Positions 45,496 to 57,567 of a stretch of DNA of 64,000 bases are shown here, piece by piece. The stretch's first letter is position 1. Each line of letters begins with the position of its first letter. This DNA is from Gracilaria gracilis (Eukaryota > Rhodophyta > Florideophyceae > Gracilariales > Gracilariaceae), in assembly GCA_030374805.1 (NCBI GenBank), contig JARGSG010000218.1, forward strand, positions 186,001-250,000, in the 5' to 3' direction. The notes beneath the pieces were generated by a model. The model did not search any database. It had not been told where the DNA came from and was given only the letters and a program-made list of their open reading frames with translations. Made by a program: the position numbers and the translations under genes.

Positions 45496-46409
45496 ATGGC
45501 GTCGAGAATCAAAGCAGCGACCGTCAACACCTTCCGAGGTGCAAGCATCGGAATATTGAAGCACGTTCGTAAACCAAACTCTACAGTCTACAGTTCGAGG
45601 TTTCGGTCAACTTTCGGCGTTAGCTTGCGAACATGTGCGAAGTTGTGGAATAAACTTCGCTCACAGCTTTGTTCTAAATCAAAACCCAAGCACTTGTTAT
45701 GGAGTCTCCTGTTTCTTCGGCAATATTCAACCAAACATGTCAATGCTTCTCTTTGCAGAGTAGATGAAAAGACGTTTAGAAAATGGTGCTGGAAATTCGT
45801 TTATCTTTTACGAAGCATAAGAGCAGTACGTTACTTGACCTTTGTTTACTATTTTATTTTATTTTTTAATCTGACATGTATTATTATTTAGATATTCCTA
45901 GAATCTCGGTTTTCTCAAGCTTCCGTCCAATCTTGCTATATGTCAGTTGATGGTACGGATTGTCCGATTGCAGAACCAAAACCGTTTTCATCAAACTGGT
46001 ACTCGCATAAGTTGCATAGAGCTGGATTACGATACGAAACTGGCATCAGTATTCATAATGGTTATATATTGTATGGATCAATGGTGGTTTTCCATGTAGA
46101 ATCTACCCTGATATTAATATTTTTCGTCGTGATCTAAAGAGAAATTTGCAAGCAAATGAACTTGTTTTGACCGATGCCGGATATGAAGATAGTGCCTGTC
46201 TAACTAACGAAAGAGTTGATGATAACCACAAAACACTTCATCAATCTATACGAGCCACAAACGAGAACATACATCACTGTTTGAAGCAATATGACATACT
46301 GAAAAGAAACTTTCGTCACAAGCGCGCTCTACATTCAATATGCTTTCATGCTGTTGCTAATATTGTTCAAGTTGCTATTTCTAATGGTGAGAAGATATAT
46401 AAAATTTGA
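45496..46409 (+). pseudogene. DDE transposase of the VDGxD..YSHK family
   Basis: Cut-and-paste type transposase with RNase H-fold DDE triad. ATG at 45496; exon 1 to 45825 (FRSTFGVS, HLLWSLLFLRQYS, RVDEKTFRKWCWKF). A 66-nt GTACGT..TTTAG intron (45826-45891) keeps the frame. Exon 2 has VDGTDCPIAEPKPF (first Asp), WYSHKLHRAGLRYETGI, then a one-base shift near 46070, after which TDAGYED (second Asp) and RATNENIHHCLKQYDIL (Glu) follow to 46409. Apart from that shift it is whole, so this insertion may be recent. The intron position matches the copy at 42.3 kb. Confidence 0.65.
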
Positions 46410-46499
46410 ACCTTTCTTGCTTTGTTATCATGATATCATTGGTAAGCAATAAAAAACGTAAATATTTTTTTCAATACTACATCAACATTCGAGATCCGT

Positions 46500-47178
46500 T
46501 TTCTACTTGCACGGCATCCTCAACACACTGGGTACAGAACAAAAAACATTATTGTAACTGGCAAACAATGAGCCAAAGGTTCTTTTTGTTCTGGTCTTTC
46601 CCATCTTTGCCTTACTTTCCCGTAAGTGACAAGAACTCGCCACCGTGTTCAATTCGAATAGAAAATTGTCCGGACTGACACCAGAATGTAGTAAAATAGC
46701 CACCTACTAGATTTGCCATCCCAGCAGGTTCTTTCCAAATGGAGATCATGTATGCTGGTTGGAACACTGTGGAATACATAACTAGTTCTCCTCCAAACTC
46801 AGATAAAGAAAACTTCCGTCATCGTGGGATCCATCAACGTCGAAAGAGATCAGTTTCATAGGTTTCTTCGGTGTACTTTTGTCTTCGTTGCTAACTCTGC
46901 GAATGAGTAAGAGATCTTCATTGACTTTCAAAAAAATTAGATATTTGCTCATGGCGATAATAGCTTTTCATACACATACAATTCTGAGATGCAGAAAAGA
47001 AGGCCCTTTTCGTGTTTGAGAAGCATACTCGAAAGTTTGTGAGCTTATGATCCCGGAACACTGGCTCTGACTCCCATACGGCTCGCGCATTCTCACTTCC
47101 TTTGAGTTCTGCTTTCTCACATTTGGATCTGAGAAGTGTGACTGCCGGAGAATTCTTCGAAAGCGACGAGGGCAGCAC
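46500..47178 (-). pseudogene. Companion-family protein, degenerate copy
   Basis: The N-terminal piece (47178-46918) reads LSKNSPAVTLL and RAVWESEPVFRDHKLTNFR, matching the exon 1 of the copy at 44074. A later piece (46703 on) begins MAILLHSGVSPDNF, matching MAILLPSGVGTRDF. The rest is lost to frame changes. It points towards the transposase at 45496 in opposite orientation. Confidence 0.5.
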
Positions 47179-48769
47179 AGCGTCTGATGTTGGAAGCGGA
47201 GGGCCTAGGAGAATGAAATGTGTCTTTTGCGCTTTCGACAGTAACGAGTAGGGTTTGTCAACGTTCTTCTAACAGCCAGTACAGAGTCGGGCTAGATATT
47301 TTTGAGCTACAGTGTAGAGTTTTGATACCTCTTCCGGTTAACTACATACTTTTCTACAAGGACGGCTCTTTAGGCGACAATCCGGCAACATTCGCAGCAT
47401 TCACGAATGATTTCAAGCTCTCTATAAAGATGATAATGGTGTAAATTTTGAAGTGATGCAATTCTACTATACGATAGAAACTATGTATATGAACTGCAGC
47501 GTGATTCCGCATTGAATTTGAAAAATCACACTTCTCATATAAGATAACATATAATTATATGCCTTAAAGTGCATAGGGAAAAAGAAGTTGGGAACTTCAC
47601 AAAACATCTACTACTTACAAAAAACTTCTAAGCTCCAACACTATGTGATCTCTTTTCCAATATAGTTACCTATACCATATATAATAATAAAGTTTTGAAG
47701 CCATACCATGGTTTAGAGTTTGTTCTTTATGGGAACTGCGTCCTTCCTCAAAATTTGTAGGTTCAATGCTTTACAGGATCTTCTGATTTCTGTCCCATTC
47801 CTACATAAGTTTGTAGAGCAAAACGTACTGCAACGTTACAGACTGTAGAAGATGTCTTCAGGTATTTGAGATTCAAACTTATGCTCTTTCAAAAGTGCAC
47901 TTTTCGAAGGAACTTCGCAAAGAATCGAAATTTAATGTCCAAGTAATAAGTATCTGAGACATTTTCGTGGTATTTCCATATTTTCTTTTGAAAGGCATTT
48001 CATCTAGGATTAGGTAAAAGCAAAAAGTGTTAGTTCCACCCGCCCATGGGAAAAACTTATACTCTTTACAGAAATGTTTATCAGAGAACAAAGCGAAGGA
48101 CGTAAAGCAAAATGTAATTTTTTTAGATGCCGGCTATGCTTTTTCTCTGAAAATATAAAGTATTTGCACCGGTGCGTGTAAGATTTGAAACTTTCATGTA
48201 GCAAACGCATGTCCCTTTACGGTACCTAATCGATATAGCACATATGTTATTACGTAACGGGACGAACTGAATTTCAGATTTGAAACTAACGTGGACTCAT
48301 AAGAACGGATTGAATTGTATGTCACCTCCAAAATTTCTGTACACAACGTGAAGGATATGGCATGAGCATAATATGTCGAACCAAACAACTTTTGACTTAG
48401 TACTATTTGAAAATGGATACCGTACTACTTAAGAAAGACTTAGAGTGAAACGAGGCACCTCACGAAAAACACGGCAATAGCTGCAACTGTTGATGAACCG
48501 TATCTGAATTGGCAAAAGTTTTCGCCGGGGCGTATTTATGGCTAATTATTCTCCGGGTTTGAAGCCAAATAGTCAAGAAATTTTGACGGTAGTCAGTCAA
48601 TTAGTCAAAAAATAGTCATTTTCAAGAGTATATACGATATTTTAAGCGTGATTTACTGTGTTCTACATAGTATTAGTAGATTAAAACAATAATGGGGTAC
48701 CCCTTAAGCCATATAGACACTGAACCAACCGCTACAGAATTATTGTTGGAACAAAAATCGTTCTACTCA
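47179..48769. other. AT-rich gap
   Basis: No gene recognised. A plus frame at 47220-47444 has a faint RVLIPLPV resemblance to the companion core, too weak to call. Confidence 0.4.
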
Positions 48770-49270
48770 CTACCCGGCTTCCAAGTAAATATGATCACAA
48801 AGCTTCTACTAGGAAGACAAAGCTATGTGTTTTGAGCCAAAGTCTAGATTGCTCAGTCAAAATCTGCAGGAAAACTAGTAACCTGCATATTTTTGGTAAT
48901 CTCTTTCAAAACTGGCGTAGCTGCCAAATCTACCGCTTTTACATAGAATACTTACAGCTGTTTCAAAAACAGGGTCATTGAGCAGCATTTTCATCCCTAC
49001 AAATGCGCCGTGTCACACGGCGCATTTTGTTGCCTTTCTGGACAGATCACTTGTTTGGATCATTCCACTGCCAACAAATTAAATTACTAAGAAAAAAAAC
49101 GTCCATAGTTCCTCCATTCTGGATTTGCAATCATAAAATTTCTTTTCTTCATAACAACCTTCTACAATGGTTTTCCTCTATTCTTACCAATTATTTGGTA
49201 CCATCAATTATAGGTTCTCTGTAAAACAGATGTTAAAACTTTTTTACTACCGATTTGCAGCCTTTGGTTT
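48770..49270 (-). repeat. Dispersed repeat R2, minus copy
   Basis: Reverse-complement relative of 30400-30880. Its centre is a perfect 13-bp-arm palindrome (AAATGCGCCGTGT at 49001-49013, complement at 49015-49027). Cut off by the gypsy LTR at 49288. Confidence 0.6.
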
Positions 49271-49287
49271 AGTGCCAATGTGGTTTT

Positions 49288-50138
49288 TGTGGAGCAACGC
49301 CTTTGGCGGGAAAAGCGCAGGCTCACGAAGACGTTCGGAATCTTCCCCTCGACAGGGCAGCACAGCGAACGGAGCACTCCGGGAATGACACAGCTAAGCC
49401 GGGTGTAAATCCGAGGTCAAACTACCACGACAAGCGTCGGAGCGTTAGGCTGATTAGTAGTCGGTAGAGATCCACGTGTTCACACGGTCACGAGATGAGA
49501 CCTCGAAAGAGAGTAGCACGGCAACGACAAGGTGTCGGAAACGGGCCACTGAGAAGAGGGCAAAAAGGAAAACCCAAAAAGGGGAGAAAGCAAACCACCG
49601 GAGTGGGGTAGAGAGAGAGAGAATAAAGCAAACCCAATACAGGGGCGAGTATACAACAATAGGTCGGAACAAGACACACATATAGTGGTTATACTCTGAG
49701 CGCCACAAGGGTGGGTAACTATACGTGGACAACGCAGTCGTCACTCCACTTGGAGGTGAACAATCCGCGAAGGCGTGATAGTTAGAGCCAGAAGCCCTTG
49801 CTTGGCAAGGGGCAGTTTACTTGGGGGAGCGGTGCTCAACCCTCTAAGTACTAAGCTCGGCGGACCACTGACAGTGGGTGCGCCGGGGAAATAATCTATA
49901 AAATATCAAAGTAAATACAGCAATGCTGGGTGCACTGCCTCTGGCATGTTCGTGTTACACGTGTGCTATTCACACCCGCTAAGCGGCGCCTCGAGCCGTG
50001 CAATCCACGTGTACATGTGTGAAAATTACCTCAGCGAGGCGACACGCTAATAGCGGTGTAGCTCATATATATCTACTAACGCATGATGCGGAAATTAACT
50101 AAGTGCCTCAAATCGCCTCCAAGGAGTGTTGTCCTTCA
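49288..50138 (-). repeat. gypsy 2, 3' LTR
   Basis: Starts TGTGG and ends TTCA on the plus strand. CATATATAT at about 50064-50072 and TACTAAC at 50074-50080 lie 100 bp before the antisense ATG, so this LTR could serve the antisense gene. Confidence 0.92.
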
Positions 50139-50140
50139 TA

Positions 50141-50152
50141 TCCCCCTCCTTA
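50141..50152 (-). promoter_or_regulatory. Polypurine tract of gypsy 2
   Basis: TAAGGAGGGGGA on the minus strand, 2 nt before the 3' LTR, the usual plus-strand primer position. The same 12-mer recurs inside pol at 53406-53417 and 56586-56597. Confidence 0.7.
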
Positions 50153-50173
50153 AGAGTAAGCCACGCCGTCGCG

Positions 50174-52132
50174 ATGGCGGGTCGAACTCCCAACCGTGGG
50201 CATAAAAGCGCATCCCCGAAGTCTTCGGATTCCATCTCGCCTCGCGAAGATCAAGTCACTACCACTCGACAGGGCAAACCTCGCTCCAACGACGATCAAT
50301 CCTGTTCACAACAGTCTTCAACTCGCTCTCGCGGGGTTAGTACCAACCTTCCCGTTCCTCGAGTACCTCGCGTGAAGAGCGGTCAACCTCCGAACTCGGG
50401 ATACTTCTCCGGATTTCGTTCGGTGCCTCTTCCGCAAACCGGCAATGCTTCTGGGGCGTCCCAGGGGCTCAACGCCAGTGGCGGACACATTCTCCCTCCG
50501 GGGCAGCAGCCCCATGGTGACGTCATGCATGACGTGCCGTGGCCTTCCTACGACGAGCTAGTCGGGCTGAACCCTCGCGTTCATGCGCACATCTTCCGGA
50601 CTGCTCCGTGGTTTCATCCTACAGCCGTTTTCAACGAGGACCTTATCGTGTCCTATGCGGACGGTACTGATCGCCTTTCCAAGGATCTTCCGGCGTTAGT
50701 CACCACTTCGTGGGATTGGCGTCGACGGGTTGCCGTCCCTCCTCACGCAATCTTGCGGCGTTCCGGCGAGTCGCTGGCTTCCGCTCAGGCGGCGTTGGTT
50801 CGCTTGGGCTATGCGCGGCAGAGCCGTGCGAACTTCGAGTTCCCGATTCCTGATTCCATCAGCTTCGATCTCCTGTTGTACCGTACACAAGGCGAGATTT
50901 CGTATTGTGCCCGCTTGGCGGTGGTTGAGACTTACTCCTGGAGAGGACGTCCTAATGTACGCCAGAAGGCGGTGTGTTGGATTCATCCAATCATCCGGGC
51001 GGAGTTCAGGTATCTTCGCCGGGAGTCTCGTTCGCGGTGGTTACAGAACTTCATCCGCGATGAGCGTCGTGCGCGTTCCCGTTTCGGGTTTCTCGTCCCG
51101 TATCAAAACACGGAGATCAATCGAATCCAGCACAACCACCGTCTGGGCTTTTACGTTCCAATTCCCACTTGGTGGTCCTCGGTGGAGGTGTGTCGCGGGT
51201 GCTACGTGGAGTTGCCCCCGGTCCTCTCCTATCTGGGCTCCTGCCTCATCGAGGATCCGTATTCCGGACTGTGGTCCGTGGTGCTCACCGAGTGGGCCAT
51301 CCGCACCGCGGCTTATCTCCTATGGGAAGTATACGACCAGTATCGACTGTGGTATGTCCCGCCTCGCCTTCGGGCGTGCATCCGAGAACTCTCGTTGCGA
51401 GTCCCTGTGGGAGGTGAAAACAATGCTGAAGAAGTTCGTGGGCTCCTCGACGTAGTCGACCGAGTTGATTGGGCCAGCGTGCTCTTCGCTCAGAGCGGCC
51501 GCGGTCACGAGGACGGCGGTTTCGACCGGTCTCCGGGACGACGCACGCCATTGGCGGGACATTTCATCTTCTTCAATCCCTGGGAGGTGCAAGAGATCAC
51601 CGCAGCTGAAGCGGCAGCTCTCCGGATGGCTCCGAGGTATATCCCTTACGGGCATGCCGTTAGCTTCGTCGACGCTGACGATTTTTACCACGCCTACGGC
51701 GGTGACGACGACCAAATGATGGACGACGAACCCGAGACGGGGTATGATGACGACGTAGTCAAAGAGGTTCCTTCTGCCACCGCGGCTGAGCCGACCTCCA
51801 ATGACACGGCAGCGCCGGGAATGGCGACGGCTGAGCCGGTGGATCCACCCGCGCCCGAACCTTCGTCGGTAGGTGCTGTGGTGGCTTCCCTTCCGGACGA
51901 ACCAGATGTGATCGAGGTGCCTACGGTCCTCCCCTCTAAGGGTGGAAGCGGTGAGGCGGCTGTGATCGCTCAGTTTCTCCGAGGAGTTGGGCTTTCCGCA
52001 ACTGTCGCGAGCGGGGACGTCGCCGCAATGCGGGATGCGTTGGCTGCACGCCTTACTGGCCGATCCAATCCCAGCAATGGGGGTACTGGTGACGGCGCTC
52101 CGGGCCCTTCTAACCAAGGGTCGGGGGCTTAG
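50174..52132 (+). CDS. Antisense accessory protein of gypsy 2, function unknown
   Basis: 652-aa uninterrupted frame on the strand opposite gag-pol, ATG 36 bp inside the 3' LTR, ending 174 bp short of the pol stop, so the genes are tail to tail. Residues 1-125 are Ser/Pro/Arg-rich and disordered-looking. The middle (about 125-470) is Trp/Tyr/Arg-rich with a folded look (TAPWFHPTAVF, TSWDWRRRV, VPIPTWWSSVEVCRGCYVEL, LWEVYDQYRLWY). The end is acidic (DDDQMMDDEPETGYDDD) then Pro/Ala/Gly-rich. No known domain or membrane segment recognised. gag and pol of the same element carry five stops, yet this frame has none. Transcription would need antisense promoter activity of the 3' LTR, as for the antisense gene of some deltaretroviruses. 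Confidence 0.7.
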   Translation: MAGRTPNRGHKSASPKSSDSISPREDQVTTTRQGKPRSNDDQSCSQQSSTRSRGVSTNLPVPRVPRVKSGQPPNSGYFSGFRSVPLPQTGNASGASQGLNASGGHILPPGQQPHGDVMHDVPWPSYDELVGLNPRVHAHIFRTAPWFHPTAVFNEDLIVSYADGTDRLSKDLPALVTTSWDWRRRVAVPPHAILRRSGESLASAQAALVRLGYARQSRANFEFPIPDSISFDLLLYRTQGEISYCARLAVVETYSWRGRPNVRQKAVCWIHPIIRAEFRYLRRESRSRWLQNFIRDERRARSRFGFLVPYQNTEINRIQHNHRLGFYVPIPTWWSSVEVCRGCYVELPPVLSYLGSCLIEDPYSGLWSVVLTEWAIRTAAYLLWEVYDQYRLWYVPPRLRACIRELSLRVPVGGENNAEEVRGLLDVVDRVDWASVLFAQSGRGHEDGGFDRSPGRRTPLAGHFIFFNPWEVQEITAAEAAALRMAPRYIPYGHAVSFVDADDFYHAYGGDDDQMMDDEPETGYDDDVVKEVPSATAAEPTSNDTAAPGMATAEPVDPPAPEPSSVGAVVASLPDEPDVIEVPTVLPSKGGSGEAAVIAQFLRGVGLSATVASGDVAAMRDALAARLTGRSNPSNGGTGDGAPGPSNQGSGA

Positions 52133-53405
52133 TCCATCTTCCTCCTGATTCCCGCTGTGCGGTGTTGTTGTAGGATATAGCCTTGATGGCCATTAAACCT
52201 ACTTACGTCTATGACGTATATTTTTCTTTTTCCAAGTGCCAGATTCGTCTTCTCCCACTTCTCAACTTCCTTCTTGGTGAGCTAGCTTCTTCCCCTTCGG
52301 GGCGTGTTATCCCACTTGGGCGTTGACAATTGTCGCCGGGAGACCCGTGAGAGTACGCCGATGGTACTGCACCACTTTCGATCGTGGGAGATGCTCGATT
52401 GGCTCATCCGAGTCAGCCTCGGGTTCGTAGCCGTACCAACGTACGAGATACTGCATGTACCCCAACGGGTGGTATGAGTGTTCCACTATGTGGTCGACTA
52501 CGAGCTCCTATCGGAAGACTTCCCGGCCTTGCCGTGTGATTACGACATCCTGCTTCGGAGAGCTCTCCGGTGGCTTCACCGTGTGTGGCACTGCGTCGGT
52601 GTTCCGGTTAGACCGTGTTGTGTCCAAAAAGGTTGGTGGCACTGCTCCTTCGCGTTGTGGTCCCCCACTTGGGTCGATTGTCACGCGTATCGCGGTGTCG
52701 GTGTTCCCGATGCCTTGGTTTGGTAGAGTTCCTTCCCCCGCGGGAGTCCCAGGTGGGCGTACCGCAAGTTTGCGTGGTAGCGACCGTCTCGACGGAGTTG
52801 TGTGTGGCGTCGAACGCGCTCGCGTCAACGGTAACCCTGATTGAACCGGCCTCGCTGTGGTGGCACGTGACGTTGTCAACGGGTGGCTGTCATTTTTCTG
52901 CGCCGTGGCGTGTTCCGCCTCCGTATGCACCAGAGGTGTCAGCTCGGTTTATCGACGTGGTTCGCTCGCTGAGCTGATCTCCCTTACAGGTGTAGTCCGT
53001 GTGCTACGGTTGGCACCTCCCTGCTGGGCATTTAGCGACGTGTCCACGTTGTGGCCCGCCTCAGGCGTGTTAGGCGACTTATTCTTCGAAGACTGTTCTC
53101 CGTCTTGGACGTGCGAGCTCAACGGCGCCTTAGGCGATATTTTCACTCCGATCTGCGGCGTAGTCATTCCAGGCGCGCTGTGAGGCGTAGGCAACGGCTT
53201 TGCCGGTAACGACTGAGTCTCCTCGGTCCTGTACCGCACGACGGTAGTGTCTGGTGACGATTCCGCTTCTGCGTTGATGCGCGGCGACCTTGACGAGACG
53301 CCGGGCTTCCGAGAGGGCTTTGATTGCGCATTAGCGGTGTCACTCTTCCGTGTCACACGGTGCTCCTCACGCGACAGCGCGGAAGCATGACGATTAACGA
53401 GTCCC

Positions 53406-53417
53406 TCCCCCTCCTTA
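53406..53417 (-). repeat. Internal copy of the polypurine 12-mer
   Basis: TAAGGAGGGGGA on the minus strand, encoding part of SKEGEG in the pol linker. Confidence 0.6.
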
Positions 53418-56400
53418 GATGGAGTGACATGGGGAGTGGGTGTCAACGCGCCAAGGCGGCGAATAATTATGCCAGGCGGCGGGGCTTCAGACATCGAAGC
53501 ACCAGTGCGCGTAGAGTCCGATAACATCGGCAAATCCGAGAGTCCCCTACTTGGGTGTGGTACCTCCCTAGGGCGGTCGATCGGGGGTGGGTCCGGTGTG
53601 TCCGTAGTGTTCGTTTCCGCTTCTGCGGTAGAATATCCATTTGATGGGTCGTTTCCCGCAGGCGGGGGTGCAAAAACCACGCGATCGCGGGAAATGCGTT
53701 CGTGTTGCTGACCCATCTCCACTACGACAGTGTCGAATTCCACTGCAATTGTCTTGAAGGGACCGTCGGCGACGGGTGAGAGCTTGTGGCGTTTCTCCTT
53801 GCCTGGGTTCCAATACTCCTCACGGATGAACACATAGTCCCCTTCTTTAAGGGCGGGTGGTCTTCGAGGGGCTCGCTAATCGAAATCACGCTTATATGCA
53901 GCTTGTGACCGGGCCATTGACCGTTGTACTGCAGGGACCAGCTTTATAAGCAATGTCTTACAGGTTTCCATGCATCCCTTCGTCGAAGGAAATTGATCCA
54001 GCGCTGGCTGTGCTTCGAGCGCCACGGGCGGTGGGGTGCGAGACAGAACCAATTCAAATGAAGTCAATCCCGTATTACGGTGTACCTGAGTGTTGTATGC
54101 GAATGTCAGCGCATCGGTGAACAGGTCCCACGTGGTGGGGTGATCGGCTACGTATGAACGGAGTGCTGCTAACAGCGTCCGGTTAAACCGTTCAGCCTGC
54201 CCATTACACTGGGGGTGGTAGGTTGTCGTGAAGAGATTCTTGACATCCAGAATTCTGCATACATCCCCAAGGAACCGGGAGGCAAACTGTTTCCCGTTGT
54301 CGGAGAGTAGATTCACCGGTGGACCGCAGACGAATGCCCAGTGGGTGACGAATGCTTGCGCAACCGTCAATGACGTGATTCTCCTTAATGGTACGGTACG
54401 AACGAGCTTCGAGAAACGATCCGTGATCACGAGTAGAAATTTGTTACGCCGCTTAGTAGCGAGGAACGGTTTCAAAATTTTGATGGCTACGAATTCCAGG
54501 GGCGCCCTTGCGGGGAAGAGCTTCAACTTCGTCGCATGGCGGCGAAGCTTGACGCGATTCCGAGCACACTCGGGGCAGAACCGCACAGTTGCGTAGCAAT
54601 CCACAGCCATTGCTGGCCAGTAGAATTTCCTTCGCAATGTAAGGTACAGTTTCCGTCCTCCGACGTGGCCACTAAGTTTGGCATAGTAAGATAAGTGTAA
54701 CACCCGAGATTGTAGGGCGTGGGGCACCACTATTTGTGGGTTTCCAGTTACCGTGCGAACGAGACATCCAATATCATTCACCCGAAAGGAGAGATCGGCT
54801 CCTCCATTGAGTTGCGCCCGATTCTTCGTGCAGTAGGGATCGCTGAATTGTTCCCTAACTATCTCCTCCGTTGTGACGGGTACGAAGTACCCTGGTAGGG
54901 GGTTCTCACTTTTGCTGACAGCGAGTAGGTCATCCAGTTCCTGGTCAAAATCCAGTTCGTCTGGCCATTCCTCTTCAATATCATCTAGTTCACCTGCGGT
55001 GTGGTCGTCGACTGCGAAGCACGGTATTTCCTCGTCATCGACGGCTAACGCTTCCCCTGTGGTGGGTAGGCGAGAAAGGGCGTCGGCTTGTGTATTGTTG
55101 GCGCCTTTCTTGTAGACGACGTCGAAGTCGAACTCTGCAAGACGCAGTCTCCAACGCATTAAGCGGCCTGAAGGCTCCGATATGGAGAGTAGCCATCTCA
55201 ATGATGAGTGATCCGTGTAAACGGTGAAATGAGCACCCATGAGGTAGGGGCGTAGTGTGCATAATGCCCACACTACTGCAAGACATTCCTTCTCCGAGAC
55301 GGAGTAATTCTTCTCATGCACGTTTAACGAACGGGACCAGTACCCAATTGGCTTGCGTTCCCCCTCTCGGGTGGTTTGAAACAAGGCGCAGCCTACCTGG
55401 TAGTCACTAGAATCCGTGTCCACGGTATATGAAAGTCCCGGTTTCGGTAGTGACAACACTGGTGCCGTGGTTACAGCCTCTTTGAGAGAGTTAAAGGCTT
55501 CCGTCTGAGTAGACGTGAATGGGTCCAACTTAGGCGGTTGACCCTTCCGCAGAAGCGCGTTTAGAGGGGCCGCAATGTCCACGAAGTTGGGAATAAACCG
55601 TCTATAGACGTTGACTAATCCTAGAAAGGATCTCAGTTCAGTCTGGGTAGTCGGTTCCGTGGCCTGTTTCAGCGACTTCACACGAGCTTCCTCGATCATG
55701 ACACGTCCTGGACGGATTATGTGACCCAGATACTTGACAGTAGCCGTGAAGAATTCGCATTTCCTCAGCTTGAGTGTCACTCCGGCGTCCTGTAACGTGG
55801 CCATTATGTCTCTCACATGTGTGAGGTGATCATCCAGATTATCTGAGAATACAATGACGTCGTCAAGGTAGACGAGACAAGTACGCCACTTGACGCGGGC
55901 CAGTAGGATATCAATAGCACGCTGAAAAGTAGCGGGAGCATTGGTTAAACCAAAGGGCATCCGTTTAAAACGGTAGAGGCCAGAATGGCAGACAAACGCT
56001 GTCTTGTCCTGATCCTCCTTTCTCACTGGAACCTGCCAGTACCCCCAGTTAGCATCCAATGCCGTGAATACTGTAGCATTTCCGAGAGAATCGATGTATT
56101 CATCCATACGTGGAATAGGGTACACGTCCTCGACGGTAAGAGCGTTTGGACGACGATAGTCGATAGAGAACCGCAAAGAACCATCCGGTGTCAGAGCCAG
56201 TACCACTGGTGATGCCAACGGCGAATGTGCCGGTTCTATAACTCCTGCACGGAGCATCTTGTCCACCTGAAATTGCTTTTCTTCTCTGGCCTTGGGCCCT
56301 GCCCTGTACGGTTGTTGGGCTACTGGCCGAGAGTTCGGAAGGAGATCAATCCGGTGTTCCGTGGTATTTATCTCTCCGAGAGAACCATCCCACATTGTGG

Positions 56401-56585
56401 TGAATTCACGAAGCATATCGCGCATTCGTTTGCGGTGTGTCTCCGGAACATGTCCGAGGTCGAGTTCTTCCAATTCCTTCACTAGGTCCAATTGGTCGTA
56501 ACTCGTCGGAACGCGTGTCTTCTCTGTCTTAACAGGTTGCTGACCCGAGAGACTCGGCGACGGAGACGAATGAGATTCAAACTCC

Positions 56586-56597
56586 TCCCCCTCCTTA
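56586..56597 (-). repeat. Internal copy of the polypurine 12-mer
   Basis: TAAGGAGGGGGA on the minus strand, encoding part of SKEGEE between protease and RT. Confidence 0.6.
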
Positions 56598-57567
56598 GAG
56601 TGAGCGATTCCGAGCACATCGGCAGCAGTCATCTTCGTTGGTACCAACGCCGTTGGATGCGGCATGACCGAGCCAATCACTTGGTTTTTCACCAGATACT
56701 GGGTTGTTTTGCCGAGATTGGCTATCAACACGTAAAACGGATTATCCGGTTCCACCTGGACCACTCCATTAGCAATGGCAAGAGAGTATTTATCATACAA
56801 CGACGGCAATGGCTGGACAATTCGTAAACCGTGTTGACGGGAGTTCACCTGTACCCAGACTTGAGACTCTGGAAGCACGCGTGTCGCGGAGGCAACACGA
56901 AGCTTCGTAGATTCCCGAGAACTTGGTGGTGCTCCCTGCGCCGCAGGTAGAGGCACATGCTTCTTGGAGGAATGCCTCAAAGGACGACGAACAATCGGCA
57001 CGGACGAACCATCTTCCATTTCAACACGCCTCTGGCGGGGCCTAATGGCATCGACAAAGCGGTCGCAAAAGTCACAACCCAAAATGACTGGGGCGGCCAG
57101 GGACCGACAAACGACAAAGTCGAGCTTCACCACGCATGAGCCCAAGCGGATTACCAACTCGATGTATCCTACCGTTGACAACGGGTTATAATTCGCGTCA
57201 GCGACGTCAGGAATGTCGCCACGGCGAATGTGTGACCGCAAGGCGGGTGGCAATGCTGTCTCAACAATGAAGTTCGGACCTGCGTCTGTATCTAATACAG
57301 TGAGATAACGCACCATAAACTGGGGTGAAAGGCCAAGGTCGGCATAGACCTTGTAATTGCGTTTGGCCATCACCATAACTCTATCCGGGAACCGGTTATT
57401 TCTTACCCGTACCCACGGTCGACGAAGAACACCAAGGTGTTCTGAGTTCACGTCTTCGACGGCCTGTTTCCTCGAGAGGATTCGGACCTGGGAGCGAGGC
57501 AGGGACGCCTCGGGCGCCTTCAGACTCAACTCTGAGGGCGCCTCTCCAAGAGAAGAGACTCCCACAA

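Noticed and set aside
50730-51455. 241-codon frame overlapping the antisense ORF in another frame
   Set aside because: Arg/Ser/Cys-rich composition is typical of a shadow frame in GC-rich coding DNA.
51320-52117. 265-codon minus-strand frame opposite the antisense ORF
   Set aside because: Also a shadow of 50174-52132; not in the pol frame, which ends at 52307.
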